Assembly: GCF_020410765.1 (NCBI RefSeq)
Contig: NZ_CP084541.1
Location: 4,359,001 to 4,423,000, forward strand
From: Streptomyces marincola
Lineage (GTDB): Bacteria > Actinomycetota > Actinomycetes > Streptomycetales > Streptomycetaceae
Reading direction: 5' to 3'
Length of the DNA: 64,000 nucleotides
Under the pieces are notes generated by a model. That model did not search any database. It was not told where the DNA came from and saw only the letters and a program-made list of their open reading frames with translations. The position numbers and the translations under genes are program-made. Below, piece after piece: positions 34,167 to 42,496 of the stretch (position 1 is the first letter of the stretch; every line of letters begins with the position of its first letter).

Positions 34167-35741
34167 GTGGCAGACACGGACACCGACACCGTTCTCGTCG
34201 TCGACTTCGGCGCCCAGTACGCCCAGCTCATCGCGCGCCGGGTACGCGAGGCGCGGGTCTACAGCGAGGTGGTGCCCTCGACCACCCCGGTGGACGAGAT
34301 CCTGGCCCGCGGGCCGCGCGCGATCATCCTCTCCGGCGGACCCTCGTCGGTGTACGCCGAGGACGCGCCGGGCATCGACCCCGCGCTGTTCGACGCGGGC
34401 GTTCCGGTCCTCGGCCTGTGCTACGGCTTCCAGTTGATGGCGCAGGCGCTCGGCGGCACCGTCGACAACACCGGCGCGCGCGAGTACGGGCGCACCGCGC
34501 TGAACGTGGCCAGGCCGTCCTCCACGCTGTTCGAGGGCACCCCGGACGAGCAGCAGGTGTGGATGTCGCACGGCGACGCGTGCTCCGCCGCCCCCGAGGG
34601 GTTCGCGGTCACCGCGGCCACCGGGACCGTTCCCGTGGCGGCGTTCGAGAACGACGAGCGGCGGCTGTACGGCGTGCAGTACCACCCCGAGGTGATGCAC
34701 TCCACGTACGGGCAGCAGGTGCTGGAGCACTTCCTGTACCGGGGGGCCGGGATCGCGCCGACCTGGACCACGGGCAGCATCGTCGAGGAGCAGGTCGCCG
34801 AGATCCGCGCCCGGGTCGGTGGCCGCCGCGCGATCTGCGCGCTGTCCGGCGGCGTCGACTCCGCGGTGGCGGCGGCCCTGGTCAACCGCGCCATCGGCGA
34901 GCAGCTGACGTGCGTGTACGTCGACCACGGGCTGATGCGCACGGGTGAGACCGAGCAGGTCGAGAAGGACTTCGTCGCGGCCACGGGCGCGCGGCTGCGC
35001 GTGGTGGACGCCTCCGAGCGGTTCCTCGGCGCGCTGGCCGGGGTCACCGACCCCGAGACCAAGCGCAAGATCATCGGACGCGAGTTCATCCGCGTCTTCG
35101 AGCAGGCCCAGGCCGAGCTGATCGCGGAGGCGGGCGCGGCGGGGGACGACGTCGCGTTCCTGGTGCAGGGCACCCTCTACCCCGACGTCGTGGAGTCGGG
35201 CGGCGGCACAGGAACGGCCAACATCAAGTCGCACCACAACGTGGGCGGGCTGCCCGAGGACATCGAGTTCGAGCTGATCGAGCCGCTGCGCAAGCTGTTC
35301 AAGGACGAGGTCCGGATGGTCGGCCAGGAGCTGGGCCTGCCGGACGAGATCGTGCAGCGGCAGCCGTTCCCCGGCCCCGGGCTCGGCATCCGCATCATCG
35401 GTGAGGTCACGCGCGAACGCCTCGACGTGCTGCGCGCCGCCGACGCCATCGTCCGCGAGGAGCTGACGGCGGCCGGGCTCGACCGGGAGATCTGGCAGTG
35501 CCCCGTGGTACTGCTGGCCGACGTGCGCAGCGTCGGCGTCCAGGGCGACGGCCGCACCTACGGGCACCCCGTGGTGCTGCGGCCGGTGTCGTCCGAGGAC
35601 GCGATGACGGCCGACTGGTCGCGCCTGCCGTACGACCTGCTGGCGAAGATCTCCACCCGCATCACCAACGAGGTCCGCGACGTCAACCGCGTCACCCTCG
35701 ACATCACCAGCAAGCCGCCCGGCACCATCGAGTGGGAGTGA
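34167..35741 (+). CDS. guaA: GMP synthase (glutamine-hydrolysing)
   Basis: GuaA aminates XMP to GMP using glutamine and ATP. The 524-residue protein has an N-terminal class I glutamine amidotransferase domain with nucleophile C85 (GLCYGFQ), the His/Glu pair in YHPEVMHS, then the ATP-pyrophosphatase P-loop SGGVDSA. A C-terminal dimerisation domain ends GTIEWE, the standard family terminus. The GTG start at 34167 has GGAAGG about 10 bases upstream. A longer frame from 34095 is not supported by a ribosome site or by family length. A 17-bp terminator follows. Confidence 0.96.
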   Translation: MADTDTDTVLVVDFGAQYAQLIARRVREARVYSEVVPSTTPVDEILARGPRAIILSGGPSSVYAEDAPGIDPALFDAGVPVLGLCYGFQLMAQALGGTVDNTGAREYGRTALNVARPSSTLFEGTPDEQQVWMSHGDACSAAPEGFAVTAATGTVPVAAFENDERRLYGVQYHPEVMHSTYGQQVLEHFLYRGAGIAPTWTTGSIVEEQVAEIRARVGGRRAICALSGGVDSAVAAALVNRAIGEQLTCVYVDHGLMRTGETEQVEKDFVAATGARLRVVDASERFLGALAGVTDPETKRKIIGREFIRVFEQAQAELIAEAGAAGDDVAFLVQGTLYPDVVESGGGTGTANIKSHHNVGGLPEDIEFELIEPLRKLFKDEVRMVGQELGLPDEIVQRQPFPGPGLGIRIIGEVTRERLDVLRAADAIVREELTAAGLDREIWQCPVVLLADVRSVGVQGDGRTYGHPVVLRPVSSEDAMTADWSRLPYDLLAKISTRITNEVRDVNRVTLDITSKPPGTIEWE

Positions 35742-35743
35742 AC

Positions 35744-35789
35744 GGAACGGCCGGGGCGCGCGCCGCATGAGCCGCGCCCCGGCCGTTCC
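35744..35789. terminator. Bidirectional terminator after guaA
   Basis: A perfect 17-bp stem (35744–35760 with 35773–35789) closes a 12-base loop and fills the gap between the convergent guaA and LuxR-type regulator genes. Confidence 0.8.
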
Positions 35790-35792
35790 ATG

Positions 35793-36473
35793 TCACACCA
35801 GCCGGCGCGCGGTGGCCCAGCGGGTCAGCTCGTGCCGGTTGGACAGCTGGAGCTTGCGCAGCACGGCGGAGACGTGGCTCTCCACCGTCTTCACCGAGAT
35901 GAACAGCTCCTTGCCGACCTCCTTGTAGGCGTAGCCCCGGGCGATCAGCCGCAGCACCTCGCGTTCGCGCTGCGTGAGCCGGTCCAGGTCCTCGTCCACC
36001 GGCGCCGCCTCGGACGAGGCGAACGCGTCGAGCACGAACCCCGCCAGCCGCGGCGAGAACACCGCGTCGCCCTCCGCGACCCGGAAGATCGCGTCCACCA
36101 GGTCGGTCCCCGTGATCGTCTTCGTGACGTAGCCGCGGGCGCCGCCGCGGATCACCCCGATCACGTCCTCGGCCGCGTCCGACACCGAGAGCGCCAGGAA
36201 ACGCACCGGGTCCTGGGCCGCCGCGATCAGGTCCGCGCAGCGCCGCAGCACCTCGACCCCGCCGCCGCCCGGCAGGTGCACGTCCAGGAGCACCACGTCG
36301 GGGCGGGCCGCCTTGATCACCGTGACCGCCTGGTCGGCGTCGCCCGCCTCGCCCACCACCTCGATGCCGCTCTCCTCGGTGCGGCCGATCTCCGCGCGCA
36401 CCCCGGCCCGGAACATGCGGTGGTCGTCGACCAGGACCACGCGGGCCCTGCGCTCCTCGGGTGTCGGGTTCAT
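35793..36473 (-). CDS. NarL/LuxR-type response regulator
   Basis: This 226-residue response regulator has a receiver domain with VVLVDDHRMFRAGV, the phospho-acceptor Asp in VVLLDVHLPG, Ser in LALSVSD and Lys in YVTKTI, and a C-terminal LuxR helix-turn-helix (LTQREREVLRLIARGYAYKE, LFISVKTVESHVSAVLRKLQ). All phosphorylation residues are present, so it should be a working partner of the kinase just upstream. Its start overlaps the kinase stop by ATGA, giving a fixed ratio of the two. The target genes are unknown; the divergent PspC-domain gene beyond the kinase is the closest candidate. Confidence 0.92.
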   Translation of the reverse strand: MNPTPEERRARVVLVDDHRMFRAGVRAEIGRTEESGIEVVGEAGDADQAVTVIKAARPDVVLLDVHLPGGGGVEVLRRCADLIAAAQDPVRFLALSVSDAAEDVIGVIRGGARGYVTKTITGTDLVDAIFRVAEGDAVFSPRLAGFVLDAFASSEAAPVDEDLDRLTQREREVLRLIARGYAYKEVGKELFISVKTVESHVSAVLRKLQLSNRHELTRWATARRLV

Positions 36474-37750
36474 TCCGCTCGCTCCATCGTCAGTTCCACC
36501 TCTGTGCCCTCGCCGGGCGCGGACCGCACGCGCGCCGAGCCGCCGTTGCGCCGCATCCGGCCGATGATGGACTCCCGCACGCCCATCCGGTCGGCCGGCA
36601 CGGACTCCGGGTCGAACCCGGGGCCGCGGTCGCGCACCGACACGAAGACGGTACGCCCCTCCACCTCCGCGAAGACCCGCACCGGCCCGCCCTCGCCACC
36701 GTACTTGGCGGCGTTCACCATCGCCTCGCGCGCGGCCTGCAACTGCGCCGCGAGACCCTCGTCCACCGGGCAGTCCCCGACGCAGACCACCTCGATGGGC
36801 ACGCCGTGGTGGTCCTCGACCTCCGCGACGGTGGCCCTGACCGCGGCGGCGAACGTCTCCTGCTCCTCCTTCTCGTCCGCCTTCTCGGGACCCTCGGCCG
36901 ACCGGTACAGCCAGGCGCGCAGGTCGCGTTCCTGCGCGCGGGCCAGCCTGGCCACCTCGCGCGGCCGGTCCGCGTTGCGCTGGATCAGCGTCAGCGTGTG
37001 CAGCACCGAGTCGTGGATGTGCGCGGCGACCTCGGCCCGCTCCTGCGCGCGGATGCGCATGGTGCGCTCCTCCGACAGGTCCTGCACCATGCGCACCAGG
37101 TAGGGGCCGGCCAGCAGCGCGATGCCGACGAGCACGGCCACGGACGCCTGGAACACCAGGGCCAGGTTCTCCGTGGACTCCGAGGCGCTGCGGCCCAGCA
37201 CGAACGTGCCCACGCCCAGGCTGACCAGCAGCGCGCCCGCCGCGCTGCGCAGCAGCGGCAGCCAGCGGCTGCGGCGGGTGGCGGCGGCCCAGTGGGCGCG
37301 CCGGGAGTTGTCCGCCTGCCGCCACACGACGGCCGCGCCGACGCCGAGCATCAGCAGCGGCCACAAGTAGCCGTCGCTGATGGGGAACTGCACGTTCCCG
37401 GCCAGCACGCCGAGCGTCGCGGCCAGCACCAGGAACGCGATGACCTGGCCCTTGTCCGGCCGGTGCGGCAGGCGCCTGCGCGCCGGGGCGCCGGCCTCAC
37501 GCGGCGCGGCGGGCGCCTGCTGCGGCGCGCCGAGCGGCACGACGAACCAGAAGACGCCGTACAGCAGCACGCCGAGCCCGTTCGCCGGCATCAGCGCGAA
37601 GAACACCAGCCGCACCCACGACACCGGCAGCGCCAGGTGGCCCGCCAGGCCCTGCGCCACGCCGCCGAGCCAGCGGCCCTCCGCGCTGCGGTACAGCTTG
37701 CGCACGGGGGCCTCGTCCACGGCGGCGCCTGCGGGGGTGGCGGTCGTCAT
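36470..37750 (-). CDS. Sensor histidine kinase with N-terminal PspC domain
   Basis: This 426-residue membrane kinase begins with a PspC domain (about residues 15–75: KLYRSAEGRWLGGVAQGLAG, FVVPLG), then several membrane helices (about 100–225) and a HisKA_3 dimerisation domain with the phospho-His in AAHIHDSVLHTL. A HATPase domain follows: N-box REAMVNAAKYGGE and G-box RDRGPGFD. PspC-fused NarL-type kinases of actinobacteria are thought to sense envelope stress. It overlaps the response regulator gene by four bases. The ATG 37750 was chosen because sequence upstream belongs to the divergent promoter region. It is divergent from another PspC protein, so the two probably share control. Confidence 0.9.
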   Translation of the reverse strand: MTTATPAGAAVDEAPVRKLYRSAEGRWLGGVAQGLAGHLALPVSWVRLVFFALMPANGLGVLLYGVFWFVVPLGAPQQAPAAPREAGAPARRRLPHRPDKGQVIAFLVLAATLGVLAGNVQFPISDGYLWPLLMLGVGAAVVWRQADNSRRAHWAAATRRSRWLPLLRSAAGALLVSLGVGTFVLGRSASESTENLALVFQASVAVLVGIALLAGPYLVRMVQDLSEERTMRIRAQERAEVAAHIHDSVLHTLTLIQRNADRPREVARLARAQERDLRAWLYRSAEGPEKADEKEEQETFAAAVRATVAEVEDHHGVPIEVVCVGDCPVDEGLAAQLQAAREAMVNAAKYGGEGGPVRVFAEVEGRTVFVSVRDRGPGFDPESVPADRMGVRESIIGRMRRNGGSARVRSAPGEGTEVELTMERAE

Positions 37751-37871
37751 GGCACGATCGTCACACGAACGGCCTGGCCGGGACATCAGGGGCGCCCCGG
37801 AGAGCACGTCAGGGAACGATGGGGGACCGCCCCGGATACCGCGCGGGGAGCACTGCGTCACCATGGTGGGC

Positions 37872-39188
37872 ATGACCGAAGAGCTGACCGCCACGCCGGG
37901 GGAACGCGCCCGCGCCGGGGACCGGCTGGCGCGGAGCCGGCGCCACAAGGTCGTCGGCGGTGTGTGCGGCGGGCTCGGGCGGTACTACCACCTGGATCCG
38001 GTGATCTTCCGTGTGCCGCTCGCGGTCCTCTCGGTCATCGGCGGCCTCGGGCTCGTCGCGTACGGCGCGGCGTGGCTGCTGCTCCCGTTCGAGGGCGAGG
38101 AGGAGAACGAGGGCCGCAGGCTGCTGTCCGGCCGGGTCGAGGGCCCCGGGCTGACGGCGCTGCTGTTCCTCGTCGCGGGGTGCGGGCTGCTGCTGGCCTC
38201 GCTCGGCAGCCGGGGCGCGGCCTCCTGGTTCTCCGTCATGCTGCTCGGGGCGCTGGCCGCCGCCGCCTACTGGTCGCGGGGGCGCGCCACGGCGCAGGCC
38301 GCCGGGGACGGCGGCGAGCCGGCGAAGGGGACCACCGCGCAGGTGGTCGCGGAGGCGCCCCCCGAGGCGCAGGCCCCGCCCGCGCCGGTCGGCCCCTCGT
38401 GGTGGCAGGGCACGGGGCCGCGCCCCGGCGGCTACCTGTGGGGTCCCGCGGACGCGGAGCCCGGGGACTTCGCGGCCGGCCCCGCGCCCGGCGGGGACGC
38501 GGCGGCGCCGGGGCCGCCGGCCCGGCCGCGGGCGGTGGAGCCGAAGGAGTTCAGGCTCGGCGGGCCGCTGCTGCTGCTGGCCGGCGGCGCGTTCCTGGCC
38601 GCCACGGCGGTGGCCTGGGAACGGCAGCCGCTCGGCCCGACGCTGGTGATCGGGCTGTCGGCGGCGCTGGTCGTGTTCGGACTCGGGCTCGTGGTCAGCG
38701 CGTTCGTGGGCCGGCTCGGCGGCGGCACGATCGCCGCGGTGCTGGTGACCGGGGTGCTGCTGGCCGGTGCCTCGGTGCTGCCCGAGAACATCACGACCGA
38801 GTGGCAGCTGCGTTCGTGGCGGCCTGAGGCGGTGGACGCCGTGGCGGAGCGGTATGTGCTCGGCACCGGTGAGGGGGAACTCGACCTGACGGGGGCCGTG
38901 CCCGCCGAAGGCGAGACGCTGGGGGTCACCGTGGAGGCGGGCGCCGGGCAGCTCCGCGTGCTGGTGCCCCGGGACGTCGAGGTGACGGTGCACACGGAGA
39001 TCGGCGCGGGCGTGTTCACCTACGACTCGCCGTCCGCGGGCACGTGGAAGGGGTACGAGGACTCCTGGGGCGGGCTCGGGCACGAGCGGACGCGCAGCTA
39101 CCCGGCCGAGCCGGGCGCCGAGCCGGGCGGCGAGGTCGAGCTGTGGCTGGAGATGGGAGTCGGTCACGTGACGGTGGAGCGGTCGTGA
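37872..39188 (+). CDS. PspC-domain membrane protein with LiaF-like C-terminus
   Basis: The protein has 438 residues. An N-terminal PspC domain (about 18–80: RRHKVVGGVCGGLGRYYHLD, AAWLLLPFEGEEE) is followed by several membrane helices, a Pro/Ala-rich cytoplasmic loop, three more helices and a C-terminal domain of beta repeats (ELDLTGAVPAEGETLGVTVE, VEVTVHTEIGAGVF, ELWLEMGVGHVTVE) resembling LiaF/DUF2154-type domains. It probably transmits or buffers a membrane-stress signal for the divergent PspC-kinase system. ATG 37872 or ATG 37863 (three residues longer) could be the start; neither has a good ribosome site. A small membrane protein follows 13 bases later. Confidence 0.82.
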   Translation: MTEELTATPGERARAGDRLARSRRHKVVGGVCGGLGRYYHLDPVIFRVPLAVLSVIGGLGLVAYGAAWLLLPFEGEEENEGRRLLSGRVEGPGLTALLFLVAGCGLLLASLGSRGAASWFSVMLLGALAAAAYWSRGRATAQAAGDGGEPAKGTTAQVVAEAPPEAQAPPAPVGPSWWQGTGPRPGGYLWGPADAEPGDFAAGPAPGGDAAAPGPPARPRAVEPKEFRLGGPLLLLAGGAFLAATAVAWERQPLGPTLVIGLSAALVVFGLGLVVSAFVGRLGGGTIAAVLVTGVLLAGASVLPENITTEWQLRSWRPEAVDAVAERYVLGTGEGELDLTGAVPAEGETLGVTVEAGAGQLRVLVPRDVEVTVHTEIGAGVFTYDSPSAGTWKGYEDSWGGLGHERTRSYPAEPGAEPGGEVELWLEMGVGHVTVERS

Positions 39189-39201
39189 ACGGGGAGCGGT
39201 C

Positions 39202-39543
39202 ATGAGCGGCAACGGCCGGAAGCGGATCTGGCGGCACCGGTTCGAGCCGGCCAGGCTGGTGCTCGGCGTCGCGCTGATCGGCGTCGCGGTGGTGTACGTG
39301 GCGAAGGCGACGGGGCGGGGGGACGTTCCGCTGCCGCTGCTGTTCGCGCTGCTGCCCGCCGCTCTCGTGGCGGCGGCGCTGGTGGCCATGGCCGCGATGG
39401 CGGCGCGGCGGGCGCGGCGCGGCGCGCGGGACCTGCCGCCGGGGGCGGCCGGGCCGGAGTCGGAGGCCGAGCCGGAGGCGGAGCAGGCGCGGGAGGCGGT
39501 CAGCCGAACAGACGGCCGTTCCGCCGGCCCTGGCGCGCGCTGA
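39202..39543 (+). CDS. Small membrane protein downstream of the PspC gene
   Basis: The 113-residue protein has two membrane helices (LVLGVALIGVAVVYVA and LPLLFALLPAALVAAALVAM) separated by a short polar loop, an Arg-rich cytoplasmic boundary and a disordered acidic tail. No family name is recognised; it looks like the small partner commonly found after PspC/LiaF-like genes. GGAGCGG precedes the ATG, and the gap from the PspC stop is 13 bases, so it is in that operon. The last 44 bases overlap the end of the convergent DoxX gene. Confidence 0.75.
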   Translation: MSGNGRKRIWRHRFEPARLVLGVALIGVAVVYVAKATGRGDVPLPLLFALLPAALVAAALVAMAAMAARRARRGARDLPPGAAGPESEAEPEAEQAREAVSRTDGRSAGPGAR

Positions 39544-40054
39544 GCTGCCGGCCGAGCGCGAACGGCCCCGGCCCGGCGAGCAGCAGGGTGAGGAAGCAGA
39601 ACAGGTACGGCAGGTCCTGCCCGAAGTAGTACGGGTCCGACGGCCAGGTGACCGTCAGCCAGAACGACAGGGTCAGCAGCACGCCGCCCGCCGCCGCGAC
39701 CCGGGTCAGCAGCCCGAACAGCACGCCCGCGCCGACCGCGATCTCCGCGACCGCGACGCCGTCGAGGAACAGCCCGGGACGGTCGAGGGCGAGGTCGGCC
39801 AGCCAGCCGGCCGCCGCGTCCTCGCGGGAGAAGCTGAGCATGCGCTCCATGGCGTCGGTGCTCATCGCGCCGCTGAACGGCCCGGCGTCCGTGTACTTGT
39901 CGATGCCCGCGTAGAGGAACGTCAGGCCGAGGAAGAGCCGCAGCGGCAGGAGCGCGTACCGGGCGGCCGTTTCCCTGGGGCCCCCGCCGGGGCCGCCGGG
40001 TCCTGGCAGACCGCCCCGGGGCCCGGGGCCGCGCAGCTGGTGCGTGACGGACAT
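39500..40054 (-). CDS. DoxX-family membrane protein
   Basis: This 184-residue protein has a Gly/Pro-rich N-terminus and four membrane helices. DoxX landmarks are visible: LLPLRLFLGLTFLYAGIDKY, VAEIAVGAGVLFGLLTRVAA and LLTLSFWLTVTWPSDPYYFG. DoxX proteins belong to the thiosulfate:quinone oxidoreductase small-subunit superfamily; in mycobacteria a relative works with SodA and SseA in oxidative and thiol stress. No thiosulfate-related gene is next to it. Its 3' end overlaps the preceding convergent gene by 44 bases. Confidence 0.82.
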   Translation of the reverse strand: MSVTHQLRGPGPRGGLPGPGGPGGGPRETAARYALLPLRLFLGLTFLYAGIDKYTDAGPFSGAMSTDAMERMLSFSREDAAAGWLADLALDRPGLFLDGVAVAEIAVGAGVLFGLLTRVAAAGGVLLTLSFWLTVTWPSDPYYFGQDLPYLFCFLTLLLAGPGPFALGRQLSARQGRRNGRLFG

Positions 40055-40178
40055 GGGCAGGTCCGGCCTTTCGTCATCGGGGGTGACCGGTCGGTCGGCA
40101 AGTCTGCCACGCCGGACCGCCGCCGAGGGCCGACCCGCCCGGGCCGCCGGGCCCCGCCCCGGGCCCCGTTCACCGATG

Positions 40179-41258
40179 TCAGCCGGGGCGCACGGCCGCG
40201 GTGAACGGCATCGAGTCGACGGGCGCCACCCGGACCGGCGTTCCGGGGCGCGAGGCGTGCACGATCAGGCCGTCACCGACGTAGATGCCGACATGGCTGA
40301 AGTCCGCGTAGTAGAACACAAGATCACCGGGGGCCAGCGCGGATCGCGGGACACGGGCGCCGGCCGCGGCCTGGCTGTAGCTGGTGCGCGGCAGCGAGAC
40401 GCCCGCGGCCCGCCACGCGGCCTGCGTCAACCCCGAGCAGTCGTAGGCGTCGGGGCCCGTCGCCCCCCACCCGTAGGGCCTGCCCAACTGGCCCCACGCG
40501 AACGCGACGGCCGCGCCCGCCCGCTGGTTCGCGGCCACGGCCGGGGCGGCGGCCGGGGCCGCGCGCCCGCCGCCCGCCGTCTTCCCGGTGCCCTCCTCGC
40601 GCAGCACCTCCGCGCGCTCGCGCGCGGTGCGCGTCGCCAGCAGGTCCTCCGCCCGCGCGAGCCGGTCCGTCACCACCTCGCGCTGTTCGCGCGCCCGCTC
40701 GCGGGCGTCGGCGAGCGCCTCGGAGCGCTCCGCCGCCTCGGCCCGCAGCTGCTCGACGCCGCGCAGCCGCGCCTCGATGTCGAGGGCGGCGCGGGCCTGG
40801 CGGGCACCGCTGCGGTCCACCACACCGGCCCGGCTCAGGAAGTCGTCCGGGTCGGCGGACAGGGCGAGCGCGAGGCCGGCGGGCAGGCCGCCCGCCCGGT
40901 ACTCCGCGCTCGCCTGCGAGCCGAGCGCGCGGCGCGCGGCGTTCAGCTCCTCGGTGCGCCGGGCCGCGCGGTCGCGCAGCCGGTCCACCTCCTCCTCGGC
41001 GCGCCCGGCGGCCTCGGTGGCCGCGTGGTACGCCTCGGTCGCGACCTCGGCCTCGCGGTGCAGGGCGTCCACGCGCTCCTCGACCTCGGCGAGGGTGGCC
41101 TCGGGTTCCGCGAGCGCCGCGCCGTCGAGCACGGCGGCGGAGGCGGCACCGGCGAGGGTGAGGGTGGCGGCGGCGCGGAGGGCGGCGGGCACGGGTGCGC
41201 GCCGCGCGCGCCGCGGCGCCGACCACCGGTCGGGCCGCTGCTTGCGATGCTGGGCCAT
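40179..41258 (-). CDS. Secreted NlpC/P60 peptidoglycan hydrolase (first)
   Basis: The protein has 359 residues: a signal region (RAAATLTLAGAASAAVLDGA), a coiled-coil domain (about 50–215, rich in Ala/Glu/Arg heptads), an Ala/Gly linker and a C-terminal NlpC/P60 domain. The catalytic Cys lies in YDCSGLTQAAWR, the His in FSHVGIYVGDG and the third polar residue His in IVHASRPG. These are D,L-endopeptidases that cut between D-Glu and m-DAP in wall peptides; the coiled coil usually keeps the enzyme inhibited or binds a partner. It closely resembles the protein at 49775–51010 in both domains. ATG 41258 starts a standard signal peptide. Confidence 0.9.
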   Translation of the reverse strand: MAQHRKQRPDRWSAPRRARRAPVPAALRAAATLTLAGAASAAVLDGAALAEPEATLAEVEERVDALHREAEVATEAYHAATEAAGRAEEEVDRLRDRAARRTEELNAARRALGSQASAEYRAGGLPAGLALALSADPDDFLSRAGVVDRSGARQARAALDIEARLRGVEQLRAEAAERSEALADARERAREQREVVTDRLARAEDLLATRTARERAEVLREEGTGKTAGGGRAAPAAAPAVAANQRAGAAVAFAWGQLGRPYGWGATGPDAYDCSGLTQAAWRAAGVSLPRTSYSQAAAGARVPRSALAPGDLVFYYADFSHVGIYVGDGLIVHASRPGTPVRVAPVDSMPFTAAVRPG

Positions 41259-41410
41259 GGGGCAGGACGCTAAACCGCGTGCGCGGGCGGCAACGGCCAT
41301 CCGACCGGGTTTGGTGGCAAGAGGTGGGAAACTGGCGGATCTTGACCGAGCGGGCCGCACGCTTCTGACGCACGGTGATTGGTGCTGTCGTTTCTGTGCT
41401 GCCCAGCGGG

Positions 41411-42283
41411 CTATTCGGCCGCCTCGTACAGCTGGTCGATCATGTCCCTGAACTCGTCGGCGGGCCGCGCCCCCTGGAGCGCGTGCCCGTTGACGAGGAA
41501 CGAGGGGGTCGCCGTGACGCCCAACTGGTACGCCTCCTCGGCGTCGCGCCCCACGGCCTCGCCCGCCTCCTCCGAGGCCAGGTCCGCCTCGAACCGCTCC
41601 AGGTCGGCGACACCGGCCCGCTCCGCGAGCGCCCGGACGCCGTCCTCGTCGAAACGGCCGCTGTTCTGGTGGAACTCCTCGCCCAGGGCCGCGTCGTGGA
41701 ACTCCCAGAAACGGTCCTGCTGCCCCGCGGCCCACGCGGCCCGCGCCGCCGTGTCGGACTCGGGGCCGTGCACGGGGAAGTTGCGGAACTCCACGCGCAG
41801 CACGCCCGCGTCCACGTACTCCTCGACGAGCGCGTCGTGCGTCTCGCGGGCGTGCACCCCCGCGAAGGCGTCCTGGAAGTCGACGTATTCGAGCATCACC
41901 ACCGGGGCGTCCGCCGAGCCGAGCGCCAGCGGGTCGCCGGCGTCCCGCCGGGCCAGTTCGAGCGCGGGGTGCCCCTCGGGCAGCGGCTGGACCCCGCCGT
42001 CCTCCGGCGCGGCCTCCTCATCCTGCCCGCCGGGCGAGCCGATGGCCGAGAGCACGCCGACGGCCAGCGCGCACACCAGGACCGCGGCCAGCACCGCGGC
42101 GCCGAACCTGCGGCGCCCGCCGCGGTCGGAACCGGCGCCCGAGCCCGCGCCCGGCCGCCCGCCCCGCGGGCCGCCGCCCTGGCCGCCGCCGCCCCGGCCG
42201 GGGCCCCGGCCCTTGGCCTTCCCCGCCCCCGGGGCGCCCTTGCTGTTCCTGGTCTTCGTCTTCCTCGTCCGTGCCACCGGCAT
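41411..42283 (-). CDS. DsbA/thioredoxin-fold membrane-anchored protein lacking CxxC
   Basis: This 290-residue protein has a very basic Gly-rich cytoplasmic N-terminus (about 1–60), one membrane helix (AAVLAAVLVCALAVGVLSAI) and an outside domain of the DsbA/thioredoxin_4 type: VVMLEYVDFQDAFAG, LRVEFRNFPV, and the cis-Pro region LGVTATPSFLVNG. In active relatives the first segment reads DFQC-x-x-C; here the two Cys are D138 and A141. It therefore cannot exchange disulfides. It may act as a chaperone or binding protein. The ATG 42283 was chosen over an upstream ATG whose extension overlaps the terminator repeats. Confidence 0.82.
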   Translation of the reverse strand: MPVARTRKTKTRNSKGAPGAGKAKGRGPGRGGGGQGGGPRGGRPGAGSGAGSDRGGRRRFGAAVLAAVLVCALAVGVLSAIGSPGGQDEEAAPEDGGVQPLPEGHPALELARRDAGDPLALGSADAPVVMLEYVDFQDAFAGVHARETHDALVEEYVDAGVLRVEFRNFPVHGPESDTAARAAWAAGQQDRFWEFHDAALGEEFHQNSGRFDEDGVRALAERAGVADLERFEADLASEEAGEAVGRDAEEAYQLGVTATPSFLVNGHALQGARPADEFRDMIDQLYEAAE

Positions 42284-42384
42284 GCCCCCAAGCGTAGGTC
42301 GTCCCCCGGCGCCGCCGCGGAGCAGGCCGGTCGGGGGCCGGGCACGCGCGGGGCACCGGCACGCGCGGGGCACCGGCACGCGGC

Positions 42385-42414
42385 GGGCCCGCCGGCCATG
42401 CGGCCGGCGGGCCC
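42385..42414. terminator. Terminator after the GH9 cellulase gene
   Basis: A perfect 13-bp stem (42385–42397 with 42402–42414) closes an ATGC loop. It lies about 80 bases past the cellulase stop. A tandem 17-base GC repeat just beside it (about 42345–42380) is probably slippage. Confidence 0.7.
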
Positions 42415-42496
42415 GGTGCCACCCCGGCCCGGTGCCGGGCGGAGGGGTGGCGGTGTGGGGGGTGGTAGGTCGGGTTCGCGGGTGCTGCCCGGCGGG

